NCBI GenBank assembly: GCA_036245095.1 | Contig: BSWA01000001.1 | Location: 434,001-498,000 of the forward strand | From: Improbicoccus devescovinae | GTDB taxonomy: Bacteria > Bacillota > Clostridia > Oscillospirales > Acutalibacteraceae | Length of the DNA: 64,000 nucleotides | Reading direction: 5' to 3' | In this document: positions 46,636 through 56,567 of the stretch, in pieces | Numbering within the stretch: the stretch's first letter is position 1 | Layout: every line of letters starts with the position of its first letter | Position numbers and translations under genes: made by a program | Notes under the pieces: generated by a model | Databases searched by the model: none | Seen by the model: only the letters and a program-made list of their open reading frames with translations | What the model was told of the DNA's origin: nothing

Positions 46636-48015
46636 TTATACTTCTTCGTTTGGCTGAATTTCATCTGGTTTAATTTCATCTGGAGTAATTTCAGGTGTAT
46701 TTTTTTCAGCTTCTTGATTTAGAATCCAATCATTAACGGCATTATCAGTAACTACTTTAAAAGCTCGACTAAATTTTAAATTTTCTTTAATTTCGTCAAC
46801 AGAGATCATAGGCTTAATTTCTTCGACATCCATTTTATATTTATCTGCTATTGCTTGGAACTCTGCGTCGACATCATCATCAGGTATTGTTATGTTTTCT
46901 TTAACTATGATTTCATTTAAAGCCAACATAAATTTAACATTATCTTCCGCTTCAGGAACCATATTTTTCTTAATTTCATCCAAAGTCAAACCAGAAAATT
47001 TCAGATAATCCTCCATTTTAATACCCTGGCGAGAAACATTTGTCTCAAATTCTTTAAACATAGCAGTGACACGTTGATCAATTAAAGACTTTGGAACTTC
47101 GCTCGTGACTAAGCCGATTACGCGTTCTTCGACAGTCATATTAAGCCTACGTTCATACTCGAGCTGAGCATTTGATTCAAGTTTTTTTGCTATGTCTTGC
47201 TTATATTCTTCAATTGTGTCAAATTGACTAGTTTCTTTAACAAAATCCAAATTAAATTCTGGCTTTTCGCGTTTATAAATAGAATTTAATTTAACCTTAA
47301 AAACAGCCTCTTTGCCCGCCAACTTGCTCACATGATACTCTTCAGGGAACGTAACATTAACATCAAATTCTTCACCCGCAGTATGCCCTACGACCTTTTC
47401 TTCAAAGCCCGCGATAAACTGATGGGACCCTAAATTCAAATCAAAACTTTCTGCTGCACCATGTTCAAATGGCTCCCCGTCTATGTAGCCTGTGAAGTTT
47501 ATATTTACAACATGCCCATTTTCAGCTGGTATATCTTTTACTTCAATTTTTCTAGCATGTCTATTCAAAACACCCTCGATATGCCGATCTACTGCATCAC
47601 CTGCCACCTCGTTTTTAGGCACATTTACATGAATACCTTTATAATCCGCGAGTTCAACTGTAGGCTTAATATCTATAGTTGCTTGTATTTCTAAGCCCTG
47701 GGTCGGTTCTGTTTTTATCATATCTAAAGCCATATTCTGATCCCCCTTTAATATATCTGTACATGATTCCTTGCCAACAAAGTCAAGAACTTCCGGAAAT
47801 ATAAAATCAACGGCGTCATCATAAAATACATTTTCACCATAATATTTTTCGACCACAGATTTTGGCGCTTTGCCTTTGCGGAATCCAGGTACAGTGAATT
47901 TTTTAATCTTAATTTTAGCTATACTATTAATTGCACGTTTAAATTCTTCTACTGATACCAACACGTGAAACCATATCCTACTAGGCTGCCTATTCTCGAA
48001 TTTTATTAATTCCAT
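46636..48015 (-). CDS. tig: Trigger factor
   Basis: The ribosome-bound chaperone and prolyl isomerase. The ribosome-binding signature VPGFRKGKAP lies near residue 43, followed by the FKBP-like domain (FTGYIDGEPFEHGAAESFDLNLGSH region, about 155-240) and the C-terminal chaperone arms. The frame extends 18 bases further upstream, but the ATG at 48015 has GGAGG six bases before it and gives MELIKFENRQ, so it is preferred. The acidic, Pro/Glu-rich end is usual. clpP and clpX are not adjacent. Confidence 0.94.
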   Translation of the reverse strand: MELIKFENRQPSRIWFHVLVSVEEFKRAINSIAKIKIKKFTVPGFRKGKAPKSVVEKYYGENVFYDDAVDFIFPEVLDFVGKESCTDILKGDQNMALDMIKTEPTQGLEIQATIDIKPTVELADYKGIHVNVPKNEVAGDAVDRHIEGVLNRHARKIEVKDIPAENGHVVNINFTGYIDGEPFEHGAAESFDLNLGSHQFIAGFEEKVVGHTAGEEFDVNVTFPEEYHVSKLAGKEAVFKVKLNSIYKREKPEFNLDFVKETSQFDTIEEYKQDIAKKLESNAQLEYERRLNMTVEERVIGLVTSEVPKSLIDQRVTAMFKEFETNVSRQGIKMEDYLKFSGLTLDEIKKNMVPEAEDNVKFMLALNEIIVKENITIPDDDVDAEFQAIADKYKMDVEEIKPMISVDEIKENLKFSRAFKVVTDNAVNDWILNQEAEKNTPEITPDEIKPDEIQPNEEV

Positions 48016-48077
48016 TATGTGCCTCCATTTCAACTTGGATTTTTTAACAAAATTTTAATTTAATTTTTCACAATATC

Positions 48078-48764
48078 TTAACATATTAATTTAAGACCAA
48101 AATTCAAATAATCACAAGACAGTAAGTTGAATTCAATGCCACGATACAAACCTTCATATATAATTCGTGAAGAATCGCAACCATGCACATGTCCATAATA
48201 ACACTTCATTACATTATTTTCAAGCAATATATCAATAATTTTTTCGCATTTTTCATAAACATAAACCGGAGGATAATGAAAAAAAACTATTTTTTCGATC
48301 CCCGGATCTTTGCATGAACTTAAAGAAAGCTTAAGTCTTTCAATTTCCCGAGCGTAAATTCTATTATCATAATCTTCTTTTGAATTAAATATCCAACCTC
48401 TCGTACCGCATATATTACAATTACCAACTTTCACAGAATTATTTTGTATTAATTTAATGGTTTTAAAGTTTCTATTTGATAAAAAATTGTTTATTTTTGT
48501 AATACTAGACCACCAAAAATCATGATTTCCGCGTATCAAAATTTTTTCACCAGGCAATGAATCCAGGAACTCAAAATCTTTTTCACAATCCTCTAATTCC
48601 ATAGCCCAAGAAATATCCCCTGCTACAACAACCGTATCAGAGGCCAACACTTGTGCTAACCATTTTTGTTTTATTTTTGAAACATAATCCAACCATCCTG
48701 GGAAGATATCCATAGATTTCAACGTCCCGAACGAAAGATGTATGTCTGAAATACCATAAAGCAT
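48078..48764 (-). CDS. Calcineurin-like metallophosphoesterase
   Basis: A 228-residue phosphoesterase with metal-binding motifs SDIHLSFG (near 6-13), VAGDISW, IRGNHDFWW and YGHVHG. It belongs to the clostridial family related to YmdB/UPF predicted phosphohydrolases; the substrate is unknown. It precedes tig on the same strand with a 62-base gap. Confidence 0.88.
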   Translation of the reverse strand: MLYGISDIHLSFGTLKSMDIFPGWLDYVSKIKQKWLAQVLASDTVVVAGDISWAMELEDCEKDFEFLDSLPGEKILIRGNHDFWWSSITKINNFLSNRNFKTIKLIQNNSVKVGNCNICGTRGWIFNSKEDYDNRIYAREIERLKLSLSSCKDPGIEKIVFFHYPPVYVYEKCEKIIDILLENNVMKCYYGHVHGCDSSRIIYEGLYRGIEFNLLSCDYLNFGLKLIC

Positions 48765-48871
48765 GTAATTTACCCCATAATGCTACCCAATTAATATTGG
48801 GCCAGGCCCAACCCCCCATCAGGTCCAATAAATAATAAAATTTATATTATTTAAGCCTAATTCGAATAAAA

Positions 48872-48948
<77 letters not shown>

Positions 48949-49088
48949 GAAAATATAAAGTATAGCCTATTGCCCTGAAATCTAACGCACTGTATGTATT
49001 TTAGTATTATAGGTTTATAAAAACAATTAAATTTATGTTAAATTTTAATTAAATTTTAGTTAAATCTCAGATCTAACCCAGCGTCTTA

Positions 49089-50004
49089 GAAAGTGTATAT
49101 ATAAGAATATTCAAATATTAAACTTCTTTCCAAACTAAACAATCATATCAAAATTACAAATACCGGAGATCAAATTACACCGGAGACTAAAACGTTTTCT
49201 ACGATTTCGGTATCGTTCAGATAAAATTTTAAAACGTTTGATAAATCCAATAGCATACTCGTTTGAAACTCTTTGGCCTGCGATTTTACGATTTTTCTCT
49301 TTTTTTTGTTTTGTAAGCGGATGTCTTTTAGTTTTCTTTTTTGGAATTTCTGAGTTCTTATGAAATTTGTGAATCCCTTGAAAATCGTTATCTGCCAATG
49401 CTTTTATCTTACTATTTATGCCAAGTTTAGATTCTTTAAAAAGTCTGAAATCGTATTTTTTACCATTAGCGAAATTTGTGAAAATTACTTGACCTGTTTT
49501 TTGTCTGCAACTACCTGAAATTTTAAAGTATGCCGTTTTTTCTTGCCAGAATAATATTTTTCTGTTTTTTTTGGCCGTTCGGTTGGAGTTTCAGAAGCAT
49601 CAATTAAAATTACTTCATATTCTATGTCACTTTTTTGAAGCGCTTTTTGACCAGGAAGCGCGAAAGTTCCGTTCTTTACAAGTGTGTCCTGCACCCGCTT
49701 AATAATTTTGTATGCATAAGATTCTGATATTACGTAGTTTACGCCAATATGAAAATAGGTTCTGTACTCTCTTAGATATTTTAAAGTCATCAAAAGACAG
49801 CTTATTTTTTCGGCCTCCTCTAGCTTTTTTTATCTGGTGAGCGATTTCTACGATTTATATCATTTTTTTAAAGATTTCTTTTTTGACTCCTGTGAGTCTT
49901 CTAAATTTTTTTGTTCCATATTTCATATTCTAACTTATTTTTTAAGTTTGGAAAGAAGTCTACTAATTTAAAAATGTCGAATTTTGTGTAGACACTACCT
50001 AGAA
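49089..50004. mobile_element. Nested insertion: ISL2-like element inside an IS5-family remnant
   Basis: The outer ends match the IS5-family copies: a decayed left end (TAGAAAGTGTATATATAAG at about 49087-49105) and a clear right end (AATTTTGTGTAGACACTACC, to 50001). Everything between is the ISL2-like element at 49119-49962 plus scraps, so the host copy lost its transposase. Confidence 0.65.
49119..49962 (-). mobile_element. ISL2-like IS5-family element, copy A (degenerate)
   Basis: Ends: AACTTCTTTCCAAAC at the left and GTTTGGAAAGAAGTC at the right. The transposase is broken into frames at 49793-49485 (LREYRTYFHIG, LIDASETP with the first catalytic Asp, GKKKRHTLKFQVV) and 49398-49135 (HKFHKNSEIPKKK, then RYRNRRKRFSLRCNLISGI). 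The original N-terminus (KKFRRLTGV-like) is recognisable but out of frame near 49800-49925. It is inactive. Confidence 0.75.
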
Positions 50005-50221
50005 ACCATGTATTGACTAAATTATATACGAAAATAAAATTCACGTTTAGTTTTTATTATTATTTTATTTATAAAAACAATTCAATTCCCAAAACTCGAT
50101 ATTTTGAATATTATAATTCATAGTTTTATAAAAAATAATTAAATTTATGTTAAAGTTTTAATTATTTTTTTGTTAAGCTTCAACCACAAACAGTATCTTA
50201 GAGATCATCTGCTTCAAAAAA

Positions 50222-50929
50222 TCATAAATTACCGACACCTAAATCGAAATTTTTAACAAGTAATTCAGCTTTAGGATTAACAATCAATTGAGGAAAAACC
50301 TCATTTTTCAATCTTAGTATCAAGTATTCATCCACAACATTTTTTTTAGAATTTTGTGTAAATACATTAAAACTAAAATACTCAAAAATCTCAGAAGCTA
50401 TACCAATATCTTGTTTAATTATATCAAATTTTTGGCCGTTAACGCCCGCTAATAAACACACTCCATCGAAATATTTGTGGACATCCTGAGGAGAAACATC
50501 ATTTGATATTCCCTTGTTAAATTTTTTTCGAGTATCAGCATGAAATGTTTCAATACCCGTTCTAAATTTTACATTAATGACAAATTTTTTTATTTTTCTC
50601 TGAAAATTTCGTTTAAAACTTCCCACAAAATTATGATAATTCCAATGGGCCTCAAACCAAATAGTATGAATATTTTTAATTTCACATATTTTTGCCAAAA
50701 AATTCAAAGTACCGACATCCAACTCCATAGCAGAACCAGAATTTATGACGTCCAACACGCCAAACTCACCGGTGACCAATCTAATAACATTATGATTTAT
50801 TATAGAATAAGATGAGCTGATGTCAAGATAATAATCACAAAAAGTGCATTTTTTCCAAAAACAACCTTGACCTTGCAAAAGTATAAATTCTCTCGGAAAT
50901 TTTTTGGTTATTTTACTATATCTTTGCAT
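50222..50929 (-). CDS. Radical SAM-like protein with CX4CX2C cluster
   Basis: A 235-residue protein. GCFWKKCTFCDYY (near 22-34) gives Cys spacing 4 and 2, unlike the canonical CX3CX2C. It continues with GVLDVINSGSAMELD, IHTIWFEAHW, FRTGIETF and FDGVCLLAGVNGQ, which fit a radical SAM barrel. I recall similar uncharacterised proteins in Oscillospiraceae but cannot name a reaction. It is last in a - strand run after LicD (30-base gap), so it may act on the same product, although this may be chance. Confidence 0.7.
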   Translation of the reverse strand: MQRYSKITKKFPREFILLQGQGCFWKKCTFCDYYLDISSSYSIINHNVIRLVTGEFGVLDVINSGSAMELDVGTLNFLAKICEIKNIHTIWFEAHWNYHNFVGSFKRNFQRKIKKFVINVKFRTGIETFHADTRKKFNKGISNDVSPQDVHKYFDGVCLLAGVNGQKFDIIKQDIGIASEIFEYFSFNVFTQNSKKNVVDEYLILRLKNEVFPQLIVNPKAELLVKNFDLGVGNL

Positions 50930-50959
50930 AATTTTATCCTACATTTTTTGAAATTATTA

Positions 50960-51793
50960 TTAATTAAAATTAATAAAAATAATATTATGATGCGGTGTTT
51001 GATCTTTTTTTTGTGGAAGTTCCATATAATTGCCGAAAACTATTTTCAAATATTGGTCATAACCAACAGGAAGAGGAACCAAAATATTTTCAAATTTTTT
51101 CAATATATTAGACTCAAAAATTTTTTTAGGATATTTATTCATCATATATTTAGGTCCAGCACATAGTTCTGTTATATAGTTGCACTCTTTAATTTTATAT
51201 TTTGACATATTTTTTTCGAAAAACAAACATAATTTTTGCTTATTTTTTCTACCCGGAACAAGTTTTAAAAAAATAATGCACAAAATTTTAACTAATTTAC
51301 CGTATTTTTCAGGAATAACTTCCGAAGAATAAAGACAATAAAATAATGCATATAAAATTTGAATTTTTCGTTTAATATGTGAACTCGGACACCCGTCAAG
51401 CGGGAAAATATCAAGTTCCACGCCAGTAGTTTCCTCACATCCAGAATTATTTTGTTTTACTATTGTAGTTGTGGTATCGATTATTTTCACGAAAGAATGA
51501 TTGATATTTTTTTCGTAATTATTTAATGGTAATAAACAAAAATATTTTTTATTTTTATTATTTTTAGTAAATATTTTTTTAAATTTTTCATAATCTTCAC
51601 GAAGCATAAAAATATCCATATCATCGTCCCAAGGAATAAACCCGTGATTTCGTATTGCACCGATACAACATCCACCACAAACGAAAAATTTCAAGTTATT
51701 TTTATCACAAAAATTACTAAAAAAAATAAATATTTCTAAACTTTTTAATTGTAATTGACGAATTTGGCTTGTAGTTAAATTTATTTTTTTCAA
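50960..51793 (-). CDS. LicD family phosphotransferase
   Basis: LicD proteins attach phosphocholine or related groups to surface glycans. The motif CGGCCIGAIRNHGFIPWDDDMDIFM (near 38-62) contains the metal-binding Asp cluster, and ELDIFPLDG follows near 125. At 277 residues it is typical. Its ATG overlaps the end of the upstream glycosyltransferase by four bases, so the two are coupled and probably build one surface glycan. Confidence 0.9.
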   Translation of the reverse strand: MKKINLTTSQIRQLQLKSLEIFIFFSNFCDKNNLKFFVCGGCCIGAIRNHGFIPWDDDMDIFMLREDYEKFKKIFTKNNKNKKYFCLLPLNNYEKNINHSFVKIIDTTTTIVKQNNSGCEETTGVELDIFPLDGCPSSHIKRKIQILYALFYCLYSSEVIPEKYGKLVKILCIIFLKLVPGRKNKQKLCLFFEKNMSKYKIKECNYITELCAGPKYMMNKYPKKIFESNILKKFENILVPLPVGYDQYLKIVFGNYMELPQKKDQTPHHNIIFINFN

Positions 51794-52782
51794 ATTTCGT
51801 TTTTTTTTAACATGAAAATTCCTGAAAAAAATCCAGATCCATAGGCTATGTGAATTGTAAAATGTACAAAAAAAAGTAAAAATTTATCTTTAATTTTGGT
51901 CAAATATTTATTAGAAAAGCAAAAATATAAATTTAACATGAAATATAAAAATATGACTGATATATATAGTAATTTCATTGTAAAATTGGAAAATAAAATT
52001 ATTGGCAGTGTTGCACAAAAAATAAAGAAAATCCCTGGTATTGTTTGAGTAAATCGTTCAATTTTTTTGTGTTTTCTTATAATGAAAATCTTCCAAAAAC
52101 CGTATCTAAAAAATTGTACAAATAAACTTTTTAAGTTACTTCTGGGATAATATATGCTTTTTATTTTTGGAGTCATATAAATTTTATTTTTATTTAAAAG
52201 AATTCTAAAATTAAGTTCATCGTCCTCATTACAATTCATATTTTCGTCATAAATTCCTAATTTTAACAAATATTTTCGTTTAAAACAACCAAGAAACACC
52301 GTGTCAACGTAACCCTCATAATTTTTATTGTAATTCACAGCACCTCCGAATGCAAATTTGCTATTATATGCTGCTGCTATAATTTTTTGAAAATAAAATT
52401 TGTGGCTAGCAACCATGGGACCGCCTACATTTTGGGCATGTGTAGCTTTAATGGTTTGAATACACATAGAAATATAATCAGGAGCGTACTCAGCATGTGC
52501 GTCAAGGCGGACTATATATTCCCCCGTTGCTTGGTGTATTCCTATATTTAAACCACGTTGTACATGTTTGTGCATATTATCTAAAATTTGTATAAAAGAA
52601 TATTTTCTTTTGTAATTATTTAATATACTTTTGGTTTTGTCTTGTGAATTACCGTCTATGAAAATAATTTCAATTTTATCTTTATGTTCTTCTATAAAAT
52701 CTTGATTTAATATCGAATTAACACAACTATGAATATATTTTTCTTCATTATAAACCGGGACAATTACTGATACGAGTATCAA
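51790..52782 (-). CDS. Family 2 glycosyltransferase with C-terminal membrane helices
   Basis: A 330-residue GT-A enzyme. VIVPVYNEEKYI (near 6-17), IDGNSQDKT, RLDAHAEY as the DxD region, and NEDDELNFRI are the expected nucleotide-sugar motifs. Two to three hydrophobic helices at about 240-325 place it at the membrane. It resembles ExoA-type exopolysaccharide transferases. Its start overlaps the stop of yebC by four bases, and its end overlaps licD. Confidence 0.88.
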   Translation of the reverse strand: MILVSVIVPVYNEEKYIHSCVNSILNQDFIEEHKDKIEIIFIDGNSQDKTKSILNNYKRKYSFIQILDNMHKHVQRGLNIGIHQATGEYIVRLDAHAEYAPDYISMCIQTIKATHAQNVGGPMVASHKFYFQKIIAAAYNSKFAFGGAVNYNKNYEGYVDTVFLGCFKRKYLLKLGIYDENMNCNEDDELNFRILLNKNKIYMTPKIKSIYYPRSNLKSLFVQFFRYGFWKIFIIRKHKKIERFTQTIPGIFFIFCATLPIILFSNFTMKLLYISVIFLYFMLNLYFCFSNKYLTKIKDKFLLFFVHFTIHIAYGSGFFSGIFMLKKNEI

Positions 52783-53522
52783 TCATTATCAGCCTCCGAA
52801 GCGTAATTTAACTCACAATTATGCCAAACATCTTGTACGTCATCGTCATTTTCCAAAATATCTATGAAATTAAGCACAGAATTTTTAGTATTTGTATCAT
52901 TTATTTTTATATACGAATCAGGAACCATCGAAAGTTGTGAAGATATAAATCTATATTTTTTTAATTTTTTATTAACATTTTCATAATCTTTTCGTTCCGC
53001 AATTATAACAAAAACCTCATCTTCTACCTGAAAATCGGCAGCACCAGCCTCAATAGCATCGGTCATGACGACTTCTTCTGAGAGACCGGACTTTTCTATT
53101 ATAATTACGCCTTTCTGATTGAACATAAAGCTCACACAACCGGGTGTCCCTAAATTACCACCACTTCTATCAAAATATCTTCTCAAATTAGCAGCTGTTC
53201 TGTTGCGATTATCGGTCAAAATATCAACAATAAATGCCACGCCTGAGGGCCCATAACCTTCGTATGAAAAGGCCTCATAATTTTCGGAATTATCGCTACT
53301 AACAGCTTTTTTAATAATTCTTTCAATATTTTCATTTGGAACATTAAACGATCTCGCTTTAATTATGCATTCTCTTAATTTAAAATTAACATTCAAATCC
53401 GAACCTCCCTCGCGTGCTGCTACTGAAAGTTCACGACCAATTTTTGTGAAAATTTTACCTTTTTGTGCATCGCTTTTCTCTTTTTTTCGTTTAATAGTAC
53501 TCCATCGTGAATGCCCCGACAA
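52779..53522 (-). CDS. yebC: YebC/PmpR family protein
   Basis: A conserved cytosolic protein; family members act as transcription regulators or help translate proline-rich stretches. It has SGHSRWSTIKRKK at the start, SDAQKGKIFTKIGREL, YEGYGPSGVAF and NLRRYFDRSGGNLG. The frame is open to 53534, but TTG 53522, with GTGGTGAT upstream, gives the family start and is preferred. The C-terminus is acidic. It heads the run with the GT2 and LicD genes. Confidence 0.93.
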   Translation of the reverse strand: MSGHSRWSTIKRKKEKSDAQKGKIFTKIGRELSVAAREGGSDLNVNFKLRECIIKARSFNVPNENIERIIKKAVSSDNSENYEAFSYEGYGPSGVAFIVDILTDNRNRTAANLRRYFDRSGGNLGTPGCVSFMFNQKGVIIIEKSGLSEEVVMTDAIEAGAADFQVEDEVFVIIAERKDYENVNKKLKKYRFISSQLSMVPDSYIKINDTNTKNSVLNFIDILENDDDVQDVWHNCELNYASEADND

Positions 53523-53712
53523 TCGTATCACCACGTCTAATTGAAATTTGATGCCATATAAGCCGTCAGCTAAAATAATATGGTTACATATCCAAAAAAT
53601 TACTACAGGCTAGATACTATAAATAAATATATTGTGAATCATCTAATAATTCACAATTGTGTAATATACAAAAATATAAAATTAATGTCAATAGTTTTTT
53701 CATAAATTATAA

Positions 53713-54060
53713 TAAACTTCTTTCCAAACTTAAAAAATAAGTTAGAACATGAAATATGGAACAAAAAAATTTAGAAGACTCACAGGAGGCAAAAAAGAAA
53801 CCTTTAAAAAATGATAGAAATCGTAGAATTCGCTCACCAGATAAACAAAGCTAGAGGAGGCCGAAAAAATAAGCTATCTATGGAAAAAATGGTTTTGATG
53901 ACTCTTTAGAATATCTAAGAGAGCACAGAACCTATTTTCATATTGACGTAAACTACGGAATATCAGAATCTTATGCATACAAAATTTCAAGGAATTCATA
54001 AATTCCATAAAAATTCAGAAATTCCAAAAAAGAAAACTAAAAGACATCCGCTTACAAATC
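53713..54060 (+). pseudogene. ISL2-like element, copy B (internally deleted, split)
   Basis: Left end AAACTTCTTTCCAAACTTA, then the transposase start at ATG 53749 (KYGTKKFRRL), frameshifted reading through NKLSMEKMV and YFHIDVNYGISESYAYK. It jumps directly to GIHKFHKNSEIPKKK, so the catalytic middle is deleted. It is truncated at 54060 by IS5-family copy 2; the 3' end is lost. Confidence 0.72.
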
Positions 54061-54062
54061 TA

Positions 54063-54894
54063 GATAGTGTCTACACAAGAATCCTCAACCACTGTAAAAT
54101 TGAAGCAATCGTGACCGCACCTCGAAAAGAAGAAGTCGTTTTTGCATACGCGAGGCTACACCACGAAGTCGTTTTAGTTTTAAAAAAGCGTTTTCAACCA
54201 AATGGCGTAACTTGTACAAGTATTTATCATATTCTCGTTGAATCTTCCGATTCTTTTTTGGTGGGATAATTATATTCATACCACATTTTTTTGCAAACTC
54301 AACAATTTCATTGCTATCATAGCCTCTGTCGGCAAGTAAATTCTCAGCTTTTATCCCTTTAATGAGAGGGATAGCCATTTTGCAATCAGCTTTGGTACCT
54401 TCTGTGATAATAGTTTTGATCAGCATACCATGCGCATCCACAGCCAGGTGAATTTTGGAATTGAGCCCCCTTTGTGCGATCCATATCTTGGTTTCCACCC
54501 TTTGCTCCTGCTGCATGTGGATGAATTTTGACATGGGACGCATCTATCATTAGCCATTCAAAATCCGGGTCATCTATCAATTCAGCAAGAATCGAATCCC
54601 AAATTCCACGATCACACCATCGTTTATACCTTCGATGAACAGCGTTAAACTTGCCATATTGCGGTGGCAAATCACGCCATGGTGCACCTGTTCGAGTTAT
54701 CCAAAAACAGGCATTCACAAAAGTTTGATTATCTTTTGCGTTGCTTCCTCCCCAAGTTCCGATTAATTTCTTGATTATCGGTTCTATTTTAAGCCATTGT
54801 TTGTTTTTTAAATCATGTCTGTTTTGTAAATTATTCATAGTTTTTAAGTTTATTTCATTGATTTAAGAATGTCAAATTTTGTGTAGACACTATC
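54063..54894 (-). mobile_element. IS5-family (IS427-like) insertion sequence, copy 2
   Basis: Nearly identical to the copy at 30916-31750, with the same terminal repeats and TA flanks. The transposase reads in two frames, 54838-54386 and 54543-54085. The G-run switch region carries one T fewer (CCCCCTTTG), and there is a one-base change near 54145, so the frames differ from copy 1. It interrupts the ISL2-like copy B. Confidence 0.85.
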
Positions 54895-54900
54895 TAGGCG

Positions 54901-55085
54901 CTAAAAATTGCAAAATGGGGGGTCTCTCAACATTAAATTTTTAAAAGCATCGTCAATGTTTTCTTTTGCAGAATAAAATGAAATATTTTCAGCCATAGAA
55001 ATCTCCTTAAAAGTCATATTTTCAAAGAATTTCAAAATAATTCTTCTTCTTTGTTTTACAGGAAGCAAATTTATTTTGTTTCTTA
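54901..55085 (-). pseudogene. Sigma-70 region 4-like remnant
   Basis: Encodes LRNKINLLPVKQRRRIILKF, MTFKEISMAENI, SAKENIDDAFKNLM, the helix-turn-helix pattern of sigma region 4 proteins found in phages and conjugative elements. The first residues of the open frame come from the IS5-family terminal repeat, so its N-terminus was removed by copy 3. It is trapped between two oppositely oriented IS copies. Confidence 0.6.
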
Positions 55086-55916
55086 GATAGTGTCTACACA
55101 AAATTTGACATTCTTAAATCAATGAAATAAACTTAAAAACTATGAATAATTTACAAAACAGACATGATTTAAAAAACAAACAATGGCTTAAAATAGAACC
55201 GATAATCAAGAAATTAATCGGAACTTGGGGGAAGCAACGCAAAAGATAATCAAACTTTGTGAATGCCTGTTTTTGGATAACTCGAACAGGCGCACCATGG
55301 CGTGATTTGCCACCGCAATATGGCAAGTTTAACGCTGTTCATCGAAGGTATAAACGATGGTGTGATCGTGGAATTTGGGATTCGATTCTTGCTGAATTGA
55401 TAGATGACCCAGATTTTGAATGGCTAATGATAGATGCGTCTCATGTCAAAATTCATCCACATGCAGCAGGAGCAAAGGGTGGAAACCAAGACATGGAGCG
55501 CACAAAAGGGGGCTCAATTCCAAAATTCACCTGGCTGTGGATGCGCATGGTATGCCGATCAAAACTACTATCACAGAAGGTACCAAAGCTGATTGCAAAA
55601 TGGCTATCCCTCTCATTAAAGGGATAAAAGCTGAGAATTTACTTGCCGACAGAGGCTATGATAGCAATGAAATTGTTGAGTTTGCAAAAAAATGTGGTAT
55701 GAATGTAATTATCCCACCAAAAAAGAATCGGAAGATTCAACGAGAATATGATAAATACTTGTACAAGTTACGCCATTTGGTTGAAAACGCTTTTTTAAAA
55801 CTAAAACGACTTCGTGGCGTAGCCTCGCGCTATGCAAAAACGACTTCTTCTTTTCGAGGTGCGGTCACGATTGCTTCAATTTTACAGTGGTTGAGGATTC
55901 TTGTGTAGACACTATC
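55086..55916 (+). mobile_element. IS5-family (IS427-like) insertion sequence, copy 3
   Basis: The third copy, inverted relative to copy 2 and 191 bases from it. The transposase start at ATG 55142 is followed by deletions in LIGTWGG and the next segment (near 55226-55260). An open frame resumes at 55259-55627 (FWITRTGAPW, LMIDASHVK) and 55420-55908 (HLAVDAHG, DRGYDS, VENAFLKLKR). TA flanks both ends. It is defective unless rescued in trans. Confidence 0.85.
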
Positions 55917-56132
55917 TAGAAAACAAGAAGAAAACGCAAATAATGCGAAACAAGACAAAGAAACCGCAAATCAAAAGGAAATTGCAAAGCAAGGAGAATC
56001 TAAGAAACAAGAAGAGAGCGCGAAACAAATGGAATCTGAGAAGCAAGGAAAATCTGAAAATCAAAAAGAAAACATAAAGATGCAAAACAAGACAAAGAAA
56101 CTGTGAATCAAAAAGAGGCACAAAATGCTTAA
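55917..56132 (+). pseudogene. Lys/Glu/Gln-rich repeat protein fragment
   Basis: This reads a degenerate repeat (KQEENANNAKQDKETANQKE and variants) and continues, after a one-base frame change near 56080, as AKQDKETVNQKEAQNA before TAA overlapping the ssb start. The 5' part was removed by IS5-family copy 3. In phage replication clusters a gene sits here, just before ssb, but the identity is unknown. Confidence 0.5.
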
Positions 56133-56544
56133 CTCAATAGTACTTATGGGACGTCTAACCGCAGATCCTGAGCTAAAGAAACCACAAAATGATAAATACT
56201 TCGTAAAGTTCAACATTGCCGTTAATCGTTATTCCAAAGACAAAGAACATTCAGGAGCAAACTTTTTTAAAGTTGTAGCGTGGGAAAAGACAGCAGAATT
56301 TATCTGTAATTATTTTGCTAAAGGAGATCCAATCGTTGTTGAAGGAAACGTAAAGACAGGCTCGTTTACAGATGATGAAGGGGTTAAGAAAAAAACTTTT
56401 GAAGTCTGGGTCAGACAAGTTAATTTTTCTGTCTCTAAAAAGATAGATGGGAATTCTGAAACCGATCAAAGTTCTGGTTCACTGGCAAACAGAACATATT
56501 TGAAGCAAGGAACTAAAGCGATTGATGATGAGTTGCTGTTTTGA
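56125..56544 (+). CDS. ssb: Single-stranded DNA-binding protein, phage type
   Basis: A 139-residue OB-fold protein: MLNSIVLMGRLTADPELK, FNIAVNR, FKVVAWEKTAEFICNYFAKGD and VEGNVKTGSF. It has a short acidic end, DDELLF, in place of the chromosomal DDIPF tip, which still resembles an SSB-Ct. It is in a run with replication genes. ATG 56125 overlaps the preceding fragment. Confidence 0.92.
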   Translation: MLNSIVLMGRLTADPELKKPQNDKYFVKFNIAVNRYSKDKEHSGANFFKVVAWEKTAEFICNYFAKGDPIVVEGNVKTGSFTDDEGVKKKTFEVWVRQVNFSVSKKIDGNSETDQSSGSLANRTYLKQGTKAIDDELLF

Positions 56545-56567
56545 AAATTATTTTAAGGAGTTTGTGA

